Part shown: one piece after another, positions 31,272-43,804 of the stretch
How the letters are laid out: every line of letters begins with the position of its first letter
Position numbering within the stretch: the stretch's first letter is position 1
Assembly: GCF_905220565.1 (NCBI RefSeq)
Contig: NC_059416.1
Location: forward strand, 12,338,001-12,402,000
Direction of reading: 5' to 3'
From: Melitaea cinxia
Taxonomy: Eukaryota; Arthropoda; Insecta; Lepidoptera; Nymphalidae
DNA length: 64,000 bases
Notes under the pieces: model-generated
The model's input: the letters and a program-made list of their open reading frames with translations, nothing else
Told to the model about the DNA's origin: nothing
Databases searched by the model: none
Translations under genes and position numbers: made by a program

Positions 31272-33133
31272 ATTTTTTTTATGACAAATAGGCAGGCATT
31301 TGACCACCATCTCACCTGATGTTAAGTGACGATGCGGTCAAAGGTGGAGCATGCCTGCCTAATAACAGCCTATTTACTCTGGCCTTGAAGGCACCCAGAT
31401 TGTATCGTTCGGGAAACACAGACGCGGGCAACGAGTTCCATTCCTTAGCTGTGCGCATCAGGAAAGTAGTGCCAAAGCGTTTTGTGCGTGTAGGTGGCAT
31501 ATCGATGACATAAGGATGGAGCGATCGACCGCGCCTAGTCTCCCGATGGCGGAAGGTTGTTGGGGGAATTAGATCGTGCAATTCCTTCGCACACTCACCG
31601 AAATATATTCTGTAGAACACCGACAGACGAGCTACGCCGATGATCAAGACTCTGCAACTTAGTGTCTCTCAGAGTAGGGTCACCTATGAGTCTCTTAGCT
31701 CGTTTTTCCACCGAGTCCAAAGTTGCCAGTTGGTATTTGGCGGATCCATCCCAAAGATGGCAGCAATACTCCATACAAGACCGAACTTGTGCTTGATATA
31801 GTTGAAGCAGCTGTTCTGGAGTGAAGTAACGCCTGACCTTAGAGAGAATACATAATTTTTTTGCTGCAGTTTTTGCTTTGGACTCGATTTGTTGCCGAAA
31901 GTTCAGATTTGACGATAGCTCTACACCGAGGAGCTGTAGGGAGTCGGTAATTTCCACAGAAACATCCCGGAAAGTCGGATCCAGGTGTAAAGGGCTCCGT
32001 TTAGAGGAGAACACACACGCCTGTGTTTTTGTAGCGTTGAACGTGACCAGATTGGCATCGCCCCATTCGGAGACTGCCTGGAGGGCGACGTTCAAGCGGC
32101 TGACCATATCCTCTCGACAAGACTGGATAACATCCTTACTAGCCTTTGCACTCGAAAAGTATCTGTCCGTCACTGTGCTGTTGTCAGCATACCCAAAGGT
32201 ACCGGGGACGAGCAGATCGTTAATATGCAGCAGGAATAGGGTAGCGGACAAGACTGAGGAACACCGGCGTCGATAGCCTTTTGGTCCGACGAGTACCCGT
32301 CAAGGACAACTTGTATTGAACGTTCTGTTATGCCTAGGTATAATTCGCGGTTAGTGCTGACGCCGCTATTTTAATTACTTTTAAATATTTCATTTTCCAT
32401 ATGGTCGAGTCAGTTGCCGTTTACCATCCAGCGCGTCACTATATATATATTTTATCCAGAAAAGGAAAGTGAGGTGTTTTTAGGGACAGTTAATGTTAGT
32501 GTTTGGACTATAAAATAAACTTTATCAATATTTGAACAACTTGTGTGTTTATTCTAAAAAGACTACCGGGAGGTGCCGCGTAACAGTTCGCTCAGGAAGT
32601 CAGAAATCCAAGTGCAAAGGCTAGGTGGAATACCATATGAAGGAAGCTTGCTTATAAGGCTCGCGTGCCAAACCCTGTCAAAGGCCTTCGAGATATCGAG
32701 AGATACGGCAAGTGCTTCGCCGTGTTTGCCAATGGCCTCACTCCATATATGTGTGGCATACACTAGAAGGTCCCCAGTCGAACGGTGCTGGCGGAAACCG
32801 TACTGCCGGTCGCTGAGGAGATCGTTACCTTCCAAGTGGGCCAGGAGTTTGTTGTTCAGTGCACATTCCATAGTCTTACAGAGTATGGACGTGACCGAGA
32901 TGGGACGGTAATTGACAGGTTCTGCACGACTACCTTTTTTGGGCACAGGCTGCACGTTGGCAAGCTTCCAAGACTTCGGCACTTTGCCAGTCTTAAGTGA
33001 CAGGCGGTACAGACGTGTAAGAAGTGGAGACAACTCAAGGGCACATGTACGCAGGACTATCGCTGGTATACCGTCCGGTCCGCATGCCTTGTTCACGTCT
33101 AGAGTTTGCAGGATTTTAAGGATCTCTTTTCCT
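31272..33133 (-). pseudogene. dead LINE reverse transcriptase
   Basis: On the minus strand: NKACGPDGIP, NYRPISVTSILCKTME, YGFRQHRSTGDLLVYATH and the catalytic SLDISKAFDRVWH (33096-32590). After a solo LTR, RSIQVVLDG continues, with GVPQ, SATLFLLHINDLL, and YADN where YADD is expected (32180-32191). The C-terminal thumb region follows (LLGVELSSNLNF, MEYCCHLWDG), ending in FLMRTAKEWNSLP and stop at 31312. Frameshifts lie near 32255 (just after GVPQ) and near 31640. It would have copied LINE RNA at a nicked target. The 5' half including any endonuclease is absent. A CR1/L2-like clade is plausible but unproven. Confidence 0.9.
32326..32585 (+). mobile_element. 260-bp solo LTR inside the LINE
   Basis: The insertion begins TGTTATGCC and ends CGCGTAACA (TG...CA with TGTTA/TAACA ends). 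It is flanked by the 4-bp duplication GTTC (32322-32325 and 32586-32589). Removing it restores the LINE reading frame from FLSE to RSIQ. An AATAAA lies at about 32513, consistent with plus orientation. No internal retrotransposon part is present, so this is a solo LTR left by recombination. Confidence 0.85.
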
Positions 33134-33340
33134 CATAGTAGATCATATATCCGTCTACCCGCAGTGGAGCTGCGTGGTGAATTAAGCTAAGATCATTCTC
33201 CTACACGTAGAAAGAAGTCTTTGCCACCTTTAACCGGTGGGATGTTACATGTATTAGCCATACAGATATTTGCCGTAGTCTGGGCGTTTGTGCTTGTATA
33301 TTGTGTATGTTTCTGGATACCCGACACAGGATACAATCCT
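33134..33340 (+). repeat. SINE tail followed by SINE head-body fragment
   Basis: 33134-33247 is a sense tail ('atatccgtctacccgcagtg', 'ccggtgggatgttac'). 33248-33340 is the mid-body of the head class ('attagccatacagatatttg', 'tgggcgtttgtgcttgta', 'acccgacacaggat'). It abuts the LINE 5' truncation point. Confidence 0.7.
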
Positions 33341-34599
33341 ACTGGACGGCGTTGAATAAGAAGCGTTTATTATTGGAACGAAGTTCCTTACGGCAGGCTT
33401 GACATTTGGCTGGGCGAGCGAACAAAAAAAATGTGATACTAAAACCGTAAGAAAAATATTTAACGGAAGTGACGTAATATCAGTCACACGACTGTATAAT
33501 ATGACGTTTGTAAAACTAAAATATTACTAGTAAACTTTTTTTAAATTATTTATGTAATTTTATACTGTCGACAAAAATAAATAAAGCCATGTGTTTTTTC
33601 ATTTCACTTAATAGTTTGAATTATTATTATTTTGTTTGATTTATTTTATTTTACGGTATTTATTATTTTCTAAAATACTAAATTTCCTAAATACTTTTAT
33701 GTACTTTATTAAAAATCAAACAACAAAATTAAAAAAAATCAAGAACTAGAAAATATATATAAAATTCAACATTTTTTTTTCAAATTGTGTTGCTTTTACA
33801 CTATCAGAAGGAACATCGTTCCTACCTGGTGTCCCATGACACCACATAATTTTGAATTCTACTTACTATTTTTTTACTTAATAGCTTTAAGTTAGACATA
33901 GCTAAATAGCACTGCTTTGAAGTAGGTAGCCTACTAGCCTAGAGCTCCTTGGGGGTCATAAATAAGATCGGCAACGCCCTTGTAATACCCCTGCTGTTGA
34001 GTGACGGTATCTACTTACTATACTGCTTGCAATCGGAACGTATGCATCAACATAATGAAAAAAATTAATTGCGCAATAAAACTATTTAAATATCTTTTAA
34101 ATAGCTCATGACTTGTATATGTATGTATGTATGTTATAGTAATTACTATTATAGTCAATGTTTCAGCTATAATAAATATTATGAGGGTAGAACGAACAAG
34201 TGCCTTTCATTAGAGGTTTATTATGCAGAGTCGTTTGACATTCTGGCTTCCTGGGATAAGTACATACAGAGAAATTAGACATATTGTACTATTAGAGTAA
34301 TTTATTAAATTAATTTATATATATGTATACAAAATCATTAGTAAATAGACGAAATGTTAAGGACTTATTGGTAGCCAAATTTCATCCAAAACGTTTTCGT
34401 ACCGATCCCCGTAATGTGATAAATTTCTAAGAAATGATCAACAAAATGTGCTTAGCGCTTCTCCGTAGCAACTTAATACTTAGTGTAGAGATTCTAGCCA
34501 TATGTGCTTAACGATATCGCCGCTTACATTCATTTACATAATAGAACACTCCGCCAATGGTTTGGTAACATGGATCAGAATTTCTATGGAAACATTTTT
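33341..34599. other. unassigned stretch with one repeat fragment
   Basis: 33870-34015 is an antisense scrap of the 'GGTCGGCAAACAAGCG' repeat ('gagctccttggggg', 'gatcggcaacgccctt'). 33817-33838 has a small TGGTGTC/GACACCA hairpin. The rest is AT-rich with no gene. Confidence 0.45.
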
Positions 34600-35160
34600 T
34601 TTATACGACTATTTTACTTTTTTTATAAAACAAGGTCGTCAAATAAGTGTACAGCTCACCTGATGGTAAGCAATTATCGTAGCTTATAAACGCTTGCAAC
34701 ACCAGAAGCTTTGCAATAGCGTTGCCGACCCTATCCCCAATCTCCCCCGGGAGCTCTGGTCACCTTATTCACCTCTGGAACACAACACTGCTTAAAAGCA
34801 GTATTATTTTATTTTGACTAGCCTGTTGGCGCAGTTTGTCTGTGCCGTGGGTTGCGAGTTCGATTCCCGCCTGCGTCTGGGTGTAATATAATATTTCTAT
34901 TTATATATTTATATATGTATTATTTCTATGTATATTTATCAAAAAAAAAAAAAAAAATAGTTATAACAGCCCGCTGTTACCTGTAACACAAGTATTAAGT
35001 TGCTTACCATAGGAACAGACAACCGTGTGTGTATGTTATATGATATTTATTTATTTATTTATTTAGCTGTGATCTAAGTAAAGTAAGGTTGAAGCACTTC
35101 CCCAGTTGGGCTGCTCCAAATTTTGAACGGATATAAGGTGCTGTGCCCAGCCTTAGTTAA
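34600..35160 (+). repeat. 'GGTCGGCAAACAAGCG' repeat, split by a SINE
   Basis: 34600-34812 runs from 'acaaggtcgtcaaataagtg' to 'cttaaaagcagtattattt'. 35065-35160 resumes with 'agctgtgatctaagtaaagt' to 'gctgtgcccagccttag'. The junction is continuous in the copy at 41370-41655. Confidence 0.85.
34815..35064 (+). mobile_element. tRNA-derived SINE, second family
   Basis: Head 'tagcctgttggcgcagtttg' and B box 'gagttcgattcccgc', then a TATATTT-rich linker and an A run. The tail is 'cccgctgttacctgtaacac' plus 'aacagacaaccgtgtgtgta', ending in ATTT repeats. Related pieces lie at 36535 (head), 59180 and 63300 (tails). It sits inside the repeat at 34600-35160, so it is younger. Confidence 0.85.
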
Positions 35161-35629
35161 ACATGAAGGCTTTCATTAATTATCAAGATTAATTTCACTC
35201 AGAACAAATCACAACGGCCTACCTTCCTACGAGTTCTCAGAAGTTTCACTTATGCCGTATATTGCACACGTGCACTTTGTTATCATGTCACCATCAAAGT
35301 CTATTTTACCTGTCCGATATATATATATATATCTCGATGTAAAAATACTTTAAAACGTAGTTTGTCTTAGTAATATACTATTTTTCTTGTATTGTTAAGA
35401 ACATATATATAACGTTTCATCAGCCCTCATCAGCTCTTATCATCTCGTCAGCCCTGCTTTTGATGACGTAACATGTACCTACTAAAAAAAATTCATAAAG
35501 GAATAATCATTTTAAAAAATCAAAGAAAAAAAAATCATTTTTTACGACAATCTCCATGAACTGTAATTCAGAAGAATTACTTTAGATTAGATCAACTTTT
35601 TATTTTGTTGCGTATCTTCCCATCTACCC
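35161..35629. other. unassigned stretch
   Basis: Nothing recognised; a short AT dinucleotide run lies near 35320. Confidence 0.4.
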
Positions 35630-35800
35630 CACACTCCTTGTTTAGTCCTCTGCCCAAAGGTTGCCTGGAAGAGATCGCTGTATTAGCGATAAGGCTGCCT
35701 GTTGCAACTGATGCAAATTCTATTTTTATATATCATTTTTAATACTGTTAAAACCTTGTATTGGTGAGCAAATGTGTAAATAAATAAATAAATAAATTTC
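35630..35800 (+). repeat. LINE 3' tail, uninterrupted
   Basis: 'cccaaaggttgcctggaaga', hairpin ATCGCT...AGCGAT, 'gatgcaaattctatttttat', 'accttgtattggtgagcaaa' and a TAAA repeat. It is the empty-site counterpart of the split copy at 6904-8875. Confidence 0.85.
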
Positions 35801-36066
35801 ATTTAGTTGTGTTTCCCTTGAAATGAATAATCCCTTTCAAAATCCTACGGATATCCTGTAAACTAAGACAAATCCGTACAAACCGGGACAGATGCCAACC
35901 TGCCTATGTAAATTTTCACCAAAGGGTTGCAAATCCAGGCAAACACCGCTTAATTGTCAAGCCCTAAAGGACGTCTCAAAGTAATCTACTTTACTTATGT
36001 AATTTAAAAACAGAACATTTAAAAGAACGTATAGAAAATTTAAAATAGTAGGTAATAATATATAGT

Positions 36067-36175
36067 AAATAGATTTTATTATAAAATACGCACGCACGCA
36101 CACACACATACACACACGCACACGCAAACACACATACACCAGCACGCACTCACACACAGACGCCCACGTCAATAT
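36067..36175 (-). repeat. degenerate CA/GT microsatellite
   Basis: A purely simple-sequence tract of CA units with CG and CAAA interruptions. The 71-codon minus-strand frame through it (VCVRVCM-type peptide) is an artefact of the repeat. Confidence 0.9.
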
Positions 36176-36229
36176 AATGTGGATTGAATTTCAGTTCACA
36201 TTATAAGTTCCTCAGAGTTTTAGTGCAAA

Positions 36230-36420
36230 TCTATACTAATATTATAAATGCGATACCTATTCTGTCTGTCTGTTGCCCTTTCACTTCTAAGGCTCTGGTC
36301 GGATTTTGATTAAATTTGACACAAAGATAGACGAGACTTTGGGAAAGAATAAATTTTAATTTATTACAAAAATAAAAAGCTTGACGGGACTTGACGGGAC
36401 GGGAATGAAATACATACAAC
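36230..36420 (+). mobile_element. Helitron-like element, 5' part
   Basis: TCTATACTAATATTATAAATGCG directly after an A, with 'tctgtctgtctgttgccc' and 'ggattttgattaaatttgac', a common 5' block of non-autonomous lepidopteran elements. I found no CTAG terminus, so the 3' end is missing or diverged. Confidence 0.5.
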
Positions 36421-36534
36421 GTCGTGAGTATAAGCTACATTTTAATTTATTATTATTAAAATATAAGACCCTTCAGGTCTAATGACATGCTTTATTGAGA
36501 CCCATTTTTAATATATAAATAAATATTTATATTA

Positions 36535-36620
36535 CACCCAGACTCGGGGTGGGAATCGAACACACAACCCTCGGAGCAGAAAGCAGGGTCACTACAAACT
36601 GCGCCAAACGGGCTAGTAAA
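36535..36620 (-). repeat. tRNA-derived SINE head, second family
   Basis: On the minus strand: 'tagcccgtttggcgcagttt' (A box) and 'tgttcgattcccac' (B box), then 'tctgggtgtaatataaatat'. The 3' tail is absent. Confidence 0.8.
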
Positions 36621-36804
36621 ATAAAACACAGTAATAATATAAATAATCCAAATTTCTTAGAAAGCTTGCGTTTTATTGGTTTCATGACGTCAATTTTCTG
36701 CCACATAAAATAAGTAACATGAAATATGTAGACAAGTATTTGGGCTTTAACTAGAAGATTATCTGCAACTTATATAGTTTTACCCATTTTGATATCATTA
36801 CATC

Positions 36805-37125
36805 CTATACAATCCACTGCTGGACATAGGCCTCCACAAGTTCACGTTAAAAATAGCGCGAACTCATGTGTTTTGCCCATAGTCACCACGCTGGGCAGGC
36901 GGGTTGGTGACCGCAGAGCTGGCTTTGTCGCACCGAAGACGCTGCTGCCCGTCTTCGGCCTGTGTATTTCAAAGCCAGCAGTTGGATGGTTATCCCGCCA
37001 CCGGTCGGCTTTTTAAGTTCCAATGTGGTAGCGGAACTGTATTATCCCTTAGTCGCCTCTTACGACACCCCCGGGAAGAGAGGGGGTGGCTATCTATATT
37101 CTTTAGTACCGTAGCCACACAGTAC
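36805..37125 (-). repeat. RTE-tail SINE, full length
   Basis: Antisense order matches 2845-3179 throughout. It starts at 'cctatacaatccactgctgg' and ends at the 'gtaccgtagccacacagt' block. Confidence 0.85.
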
Positions 37126-37744
37126 ACCACCATTGTGATAGCTTCCGATCAAATATTTTCTGCAATACTTGTTAATTTCTTCCTAACCTCGACGTAGATT
37201 CGGCATCAATAGTAATTACAGTGACCTGCGTCTGAAAATAATTTAGTCAAAGTCAGTCTAAAACAAGTTTTGCTCAACTTGGTCGCTTCTAATCAACTCC
37301 TGTTACACTATACTTGAAAACTCCTGAGTCATTTTAAATTAGCTGTAATTATAAAGATTTCCATCCTGTCTTGGACCGACTTTAGTTTGCCTGGCTTCAA
37401 ATAATTTTATTCACTTAAGCTAATGTTTTTTAAGCCTCTTTTCCATATAGACATCTGTATGTTAACACTTTACCCGCTTTTATTAGGATTGAAAAAAAAA
37501 ACTAATAAATACTAGCAAGGTCACTCAGGTTTGTCCACGATGTGATTCCAGTGCAGATTTATATGAAAATCAGAATCATACGATTATAATTAGAGTGAAT
37601 TGACGTAATATAAATTAATTTTTTGTAGCCACAAAGGTGTTAATTTAGGTACATAAGTTCCAATCATACCAAATCATATCAAAACCAGCTTAGTAACTTT
37701 TAAGATTTTAACAAAGAAGTAAAAATTTTAAAATATTCTTAGGG

Positions 37745-38270
37745 TTTATAAACAACAGTTATATAAGAAAAATTACATCGACAAATAATACAACGTAAGT
37801 AGACGAAAAAAATTAACAAACGCCCCAGTCACCAATACAATTTTCGAGTGTTTCCCTCTATTTCTCTGGCATTCCATCACCAGATTCTGGTTTCCTTATC
37901 ATGGTACCACACCTGAAATATCTCCTTTCCAACATAAAAAGAATTATCAAAATCGATTCATAAACGACGAAGTTATCCCCGAACATACATAAAATATATA
38001 TACATATATGGTCGAATTGAGAACTTCTTGAAAATCCGCAATAACTTTTTATTGGGTGTACCGATTTTAATAATTTTTAATTTAATCGAAAGCTGATGTT
38101 TGTCATGTGGCCACATATAAATTTTATCGAGATCTGATAACCACTTTTTGAGTAATCTTTGATAACGCGTAATTACTTGACTATTTTTTCGCCGATCTAC
38201 GTTGTATTACTCGTCGATGTAATTGAAGTCGGTTTTTTTTCGTTTGCGAGCAAACACAATTATTATATAT
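37745..38270. repeat. AACCGACTTC-type repeat, inverted halves
   Basis: 37755-38030 reads antisense ('acatcgacaaataatacaac', 'gtttccttatcatggtacc', 'aaagaattatcaaaatcg', 'ggtcgaattgagaac'). 38031-38265 reads sense ('tgaaaatccgcaataacttt', 'tgtaccgattttaataat', 'gatgtaattgaagtcggttt', 'cgtttgcgagcaaacacaat'). The two halves form a foldback-like joint. Confidence 0.75.
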
Positions 38271-40364
38271 TTATTTATTTGTTTAAGTCGGTTACTAAAC
38301 ACCTTTTTTTTAATTTTTCAATTAGACTAGAGACTTTGACAATCAACAACAAAGTATAATATGCGTCTGTGCGTCAAATATATGCCCCGTCCGCGCAATT
38401 TTCGTAAAAAGGGGTACAAAGTTTTTGCTTCGCGTATTAATTAAATAATATACAGATAAATAATATTTTGAAAAAAATTTCAACATACAGAATCAGGCTT
38501 GCTATGATTTTATCATACGTATTTATGAAGCAGAAAAATGATTAAAGTTACACTTAAGAAAATGATCTTCTATATCGGTATGATCAGATAACAACCGTCT
38601 GATTGAGTCTGCACTGGCCCTTCAAAAGAAATCAGACGCAATCGAAGCGTATTTGAACACTTTAAAATAAAGTTCAATACACTTCTGAACTTGTGACCGC
38701 TGTGTTAGAGTCCACGAATTTCATATTTTATATGAACTAATCAAAGCCTACGTTTTTGCCTTTGTGTATTTTTCAATTTTCCTCATTTCCATCACTCAGA
38801 CTAATAATAAATTAGCAGAATCTTGATCTTACAGAAAATCACACTTAAATAATAATGTCCAAGAGTAGTGCTATCTTTTGATGATGAGTAAAACAGCCAG
38901 AGCCCCTGAAAATGTACTGTGTTGACCAGAAAGATAGGACATATCTTCTGGTCTCGCAAAGGTCCATAGTCCACAGATTATCGTACCAACTCAGAAACCT
39001 TTTGTGGGTTAATGCTCAACACTTTGCTGAAGATCATGATATGATCAAATGCATGGTTTACGATTCTATAAAGGACATACAGACAAACATTCGTTTATAT
39101 ATATATAGTTAAACAAATTATAGCGTTATACAAATATTTTCAGATCAAATTTTGTCTGCATGTCGCATTTAGTATGAAGAAAAATGAGGGTCGTCCAAAG
39201 TCTTAATCCCCAGATTATATTAACGAAACTTAAATACCCATCAACTTAACTAATTTAAATTTTTAATCCGCTGATTCACATTCTTAATCAAACTATCTCG
39301 ATGTACGAAAAATAATTAGTTTCCAAATTTAAATCAAACTTATCTAAATAACTGAATTAAAGTTCGCCATCATTAACGCTGGAAGCCGTTAAACTAAATT
39401 TGCAAATCAGAAATTATAGGAGTATCAAAATTGCCTACCATTATGCATATAATGATATACGAAATTAATCTCTATTTATATAACAGTAAAATATAAAATC
39501 CTGTAACAGTTTTTGGGACTCCAAAATTCTAAACTATGTCTAAATTAGGATCGATGAACAGCTTACAGCGTATTGTCTATTTGCACAACAATATCTGTTA
39601 CAAATTTCGCTCCGAAAATTTGACCTGAGTTATGTTATATTGTTTATTAAATGGCTTAAATAAAATTTATTTCAATGCAATTACAAAAAAAAAAGTTTCA
39701 AATAAAAATATAAATATAACTGATATTAAAAGAGAATTATTTTCAGCAATCGAATAGATCCAATGAATCAATTCTCGCGAATCTGTCACTATTGAAGAAT
39801 ATATTATCGCGAAGTAATCTAGGCTATAAAACCTCACGCTATCGCTAATGGTAGAAAACTGCTAAAGACCGTCGGGTTCTTTTATTTTCTTTAAGGTTTG
39901 TTACCTGCCACCTTTCCAGAGAAATTAAATAATAACGCCAAATTTGTAATTATTAGCTACGCACGAAACTTTTTCCTTCGAGAATCTTCTAGACTTTTTC
40001 ATGGCTACTCGTATATGGTAATCTTTAACTCTGCTCTATTCCTCTGCTTCAGTACATTTTGTTTCCCATTTTTCCATTATCCACATTCCACATACCATCA
40101 ACCCTTTCAAATATATGTCCCTTCCATCCATTCACTTCCCTCCATTCATTACGATCCTAATACGTCTTGCTACGGGTCGTTTTTATCATAAAACGTTACG
40201 AATATTATTTTCCATGATAAGAATCTTAATATAATGAATATTCAAACAAGTAATGAATTATTAACATCTCTCATCTGACTAATTATGGATATTTAGGGTA
40301 TTATATCAATGTCTTTCTGAATATTGTTGTAACAGGATATTAGATTAAGACTAAATAAGTTAAT
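38271..40364. other. 2.1 kb without recognised features
   Basis: AT-rich single-copy-looking DNA. 38388-38416 matches 51345-51373 in inverse orientation. Short frames (38912-39112, 39898-40191) have no motif, conserved context or splice signals that I can defend. Confidence 0.5.
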
Positions 40365-40545
40365 TCAGCTTACAGCATTCTACTGCTGAACAAAGATCTC
40401 CTTATAAGAGAAGAATTGGTGCTTACTCCACCATACTGCTCCACTGCGGACTGGTGGACTTGGAATTTCCTTAACATTCATCATTATCAGGTGTCTACGA
40501 TAACAATCGAAACCAACAGTTACCGGCATCTTCGAAGAACAATGG
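40365..40545 (-). repeat. tRNA-derived SINE tail, diverged
   Basis: Antisense 'ttcagcttacagcattctac', 'tccaccatactgctccactg' and 'atcaggtgtctacgataaca'. No head. Confidence 0.55.
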
Positions 40546-41369
40546 AAAGACCCACAAGAAAAAAGCCCCCTGCCCTGAGTGGGAAACTAACTGACGACAA
40601 GGGCGTTTTATGCGATTAATCTTATCCACTACACCATTACGGTTCTCAATATGATATAGGATTTGATCTTCGGAAATCGCACCGCGTTCGTTCATATAAT
40701 TAGAAATAAATACCACAAATAAGCAATATCTATATAAATAAGGATTATCGTACTTCCATTAACGCCAATTGCTTCGTAAAATATGGTGTTATGACTTATG
40801 ACGTTGTTTAATTTTAATAATACACAACAAGGCTTCAGGCTCTAGCTCGATAGATTGTGATGACATTTTATTTGACACGTATGACGCGGAAGCTCTGGTC
40901 TAGAGAGGGAGAGTGAAAGACAGAGGAAGAGTGGAAGAGAGAATGTGTGTGTGTGTAAGAGAGAGATAGAAATCTCCGTTTTAAAATAATCGTTTTTTTT
41001 ACCTTTATTAGTGATAAGGTGGTGTTGTAAGTTTCAATAAAGCAAACGATAGCCGTTCGCTCTTCGCTCGGAATAGATATTTGTATTTGTGTAAATGTTT
41101 GTGGCATCCTTTGTGTGGTTTCAGTTAGCATAAGCATACGTATCGAATTATATATTATCATAGTAAACGATCGCTAATTTTGGTACAGAAGTTATCCACT
41201 ACCCCATATTAGAGCAGGTAGCGAATCAAGCATAAATTCTTTTTCGTATTAATATCGATTATATATGAGATAACTATTTCGACGTTTGCTCTGTAGTGGA
41301 GCATTCGCTTCAGTAGATTTAATGGTAAAGAAATAGTGAAAGAAATACATTTCACAGAGAATAATAATG

Positions 41370-41655
41370 TTTTTTTTTTATGTCACTAGGTCGGCAAACA
41401 AGCGTACGGCTCACTTGATGGTAAGCGATTACTGTAGCTTATAGACGCCTGCCACCAGAAGCATCGCAAGCGCGTTGCCGACCCAATCCCCAATCCCCCC
41501 AGGAGCTCTGGTCACCTTACTCACCAACAGGAACACAATACTGGTTAAAAACAGTATTATTTTGCTGTGATCTTCTGTAAGGTCGAGGTACTACCCCAGT
41601 CGGGCTGCTTCATATTTTGAGCAGGAAATTCCTGTTATGCCCTACCTCAGTTAAA
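41370..41655 (+). repeat. 'GGTCGGCAAACAAGCG' repeat, intact reference copy
   Basis: Continuous from 'tcactaggtcggcaaacaag' through 'gtaagcgattactgtagc', 'gcatcgcaagcgcgttgccg', 'acaggaacacaatactgg' and 'ccccagtcgggctgcttc' to 'gccctacctcag'. GGTCGGCAA near the start and TTGCCGACC in the middle can pair. No coding capacity. Confidence 0.9.
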
Positions 41656-41659
41656 ATGT

Positions 41660-42450
41660 ATAATTGTGTTTGCTTGCAAAACAATTGCTTACAATACAAC
41701 GTAAGTAGATGAAAAAAATTAACGAACGCACTAGCCGCCACTACGATTTTAGAGGGTTTCCCTCGATTTCTCTGGGATTTCATCATCATATCCTGGTTTC
41801 CATATCACGGTTCCAAACTTGGGATATCTCTTTTCCAACAAAAAAAGATTTATCAAAATCGGTTCATAAACAACGAAGCTATCCCCGAACATACATTAAA
41901 ATATATAATATTATATATATATATACGGTCGAATTGAGTAACCTTTTCCCTTTTTTGAAGTCGGCTAAAAACGTTTATAGAACGAAAGCTTTTTAATATT
42001 TTTTTGTTATCAAAGCATAAATCTAAGTAACTGTAATTGTGTTTGCCCGCAAACGAACAAAAACAAACTTCAAATTACATTGCCAAGAAAGACCGTACCT
42101 AGGTAATCGAAAAAAATAATCTATTAAATATTCATTTTTAGGATTACTCAAATATTAAATTGAACTACATGATAACCTTTCGTTTAAAATAATAAGTGTG
42201 TGTATGTACTTGTATGCACGTGAGAAATTATACTTCATTGGCTAGCTAACTTCACGTTTCTAACTTCTTCTTCGTTGACTAGCTAACTTCAGGGGTCGGT
42301 TTTTTTGTGACGGTGTGCGCGCGCATCGTTATAATTTACTCTCATCATTTTTCCCTAAGAAGCCAAAAGAAGTGCACCTTCAATAATTGTCGAAATCGAA
42401 TAGAAAAACAAACTGAGAACAACCTCCTTTCTTGAAGTCAGTTAAAAAGG
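41660..42450. repeat. AACCGACTTC-type fragments, two in series
   Basis: 41660-41970: 'ttgcttacaatacaacgtaa', 'gggtttccctcgatttctct' and 'cttttttgaagtcggctaaa'. 42025-42450: 'gtgtttgcccgcaaacgaac' to 'tgagaacaacctcctttctt' and 'gaagtcagttaaaa'. Both are diverged. Confidence 0.65.
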
Positions 42451-43353
42451 ATCGCGTACATAGTTTTAACTTTAAAATAAATTGATGGTTTTTATCATAA
42501 ATATTCATGAACATTATTAATTCTAATTATATTACAAGTAGATCGTCGTTTATTATTTTATTTATTTGAAGGAACTGAGTATTTTTAAAACTATTGTTCA
42601 TAGATACGTATTATTACCTTAGCAAAATCTACTCGTGGTACATTGCTATTTTATTTTTACAGGCGTTGATAATAAACTGAACGGATAATGTTATTACATC
42701 TAATGCAATAAAGACAGAAGCTGAAATTTAATTTAATACTGTTGAACGATTTATATTAAATTACGTACAAAAATTTTATGTAGGAAGAACTATAACGATT
42801 TCAAACTTTGAAGCATTGAAGAGAAGTATGTACGAGTACATGACAAAGTAATTTTAGTCTTGGCTAAGGTTGACGTCGGTAACTTAGTCAAGCATCACTT
42901 AAAAAATTTGAAAGGATATTACATATAAGAACAATTTATTCAATTACAAAATTAATATTTAAGACCTGCGCCTTTATTGCATTAGTTTATCAAAAATACT
43001 TTACTTTTTTTCAACATCTTTTCAGAGTTTACTATAACAACGATAATATAATGATTAACTTAAGAATACGATGTAAGCCCCGTAGTATGAAAAAAACGAA
43101 CGTGCTTTAACCACACGACTGAAGTAAAACTTACGAAACGTATAACTCTCTCTCTTTCTATCTTCACTAACTTATATCTCCCTCTCAACTTCCGTTCCAT
43201 CACCCGATCACGCTTTTCGTAAAGCTCTCTTCACGCATTTACCAGCTTACTCCCCAAGTTAAGCGAGCGTAAAAAGTTTTACTTCAAAAATTTGAGGAGA
43301 GAAGTGGTAGACAGTAACGCTGATAGCCTTGAGAGTGACATTTTGTGTGCGGC
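42451..43353. other. unassigned stretch
   Basis: No gene. 43140-43290 ('cgtataactctctctctttc', 'cacgcttttcgtaaagctct') looks like an old interspersed repeat but has no second copy here. Confidence 0.35.
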
Positions 43354-43706
43354 GTATCGTCTCTTGCTGTGTGGCTACGGTACTAAAGAATTTAGCCACC
43401 CCCTCTCTTCCCGTGGGTGTCGTAAGAGGTGACTAAGGGATAACAGAGTTCCGCTACCACCTTGGAACTTAAAAAGCCGACCGGTGGCGGGATAACCATC
43501 CAACTGCTGGCTTTGAAATACACAGGTCGAAGACGGGCAGCAGCGTCTTCGGTACGACAAAGCCAGCCCTGCGGTCACCAACCCGCTTGCCCAGCGTGGT
43601 GACTATGGGCAAAACACACGAGTTTACGTTATTTTTGGCGTAAACTTGTGGAAGCCTATGCCCAGCGGTGGACTGTGTGGGCTGTAATGGTGGTATCGTC
43701 TCTTGC
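43354..43706 (+). mobile_element. RTE-tail SINE with 14-bp target duplication
   Basis: GTATCGTCTCTTGC occurs at 43354-43367 and 43693-43706. The element between (43368-43692) begins TGTGTGGCTACGG and ends 'ggtggactgtgtgggctgta' plus ATGGTG. This copy and 2845-3179 independently define the family ends. Confidence 0.92.
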
Positions 43707-43804
43707 GAGAAAGACATAAATATATTTATTAATATTCACAGTAATCGGTCTTAGGGAGTTAACTCCAGTCACGTGTCGGAACTGACACATAATCTTATTT
43801 ACTA

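Noticed and set aside
39898..40191. 97-codon frame with Phe/Tyr/Pro-rich peptide
   Set aside because: No motif or conserved context; composition reflects pyrimidine-rich DNA.
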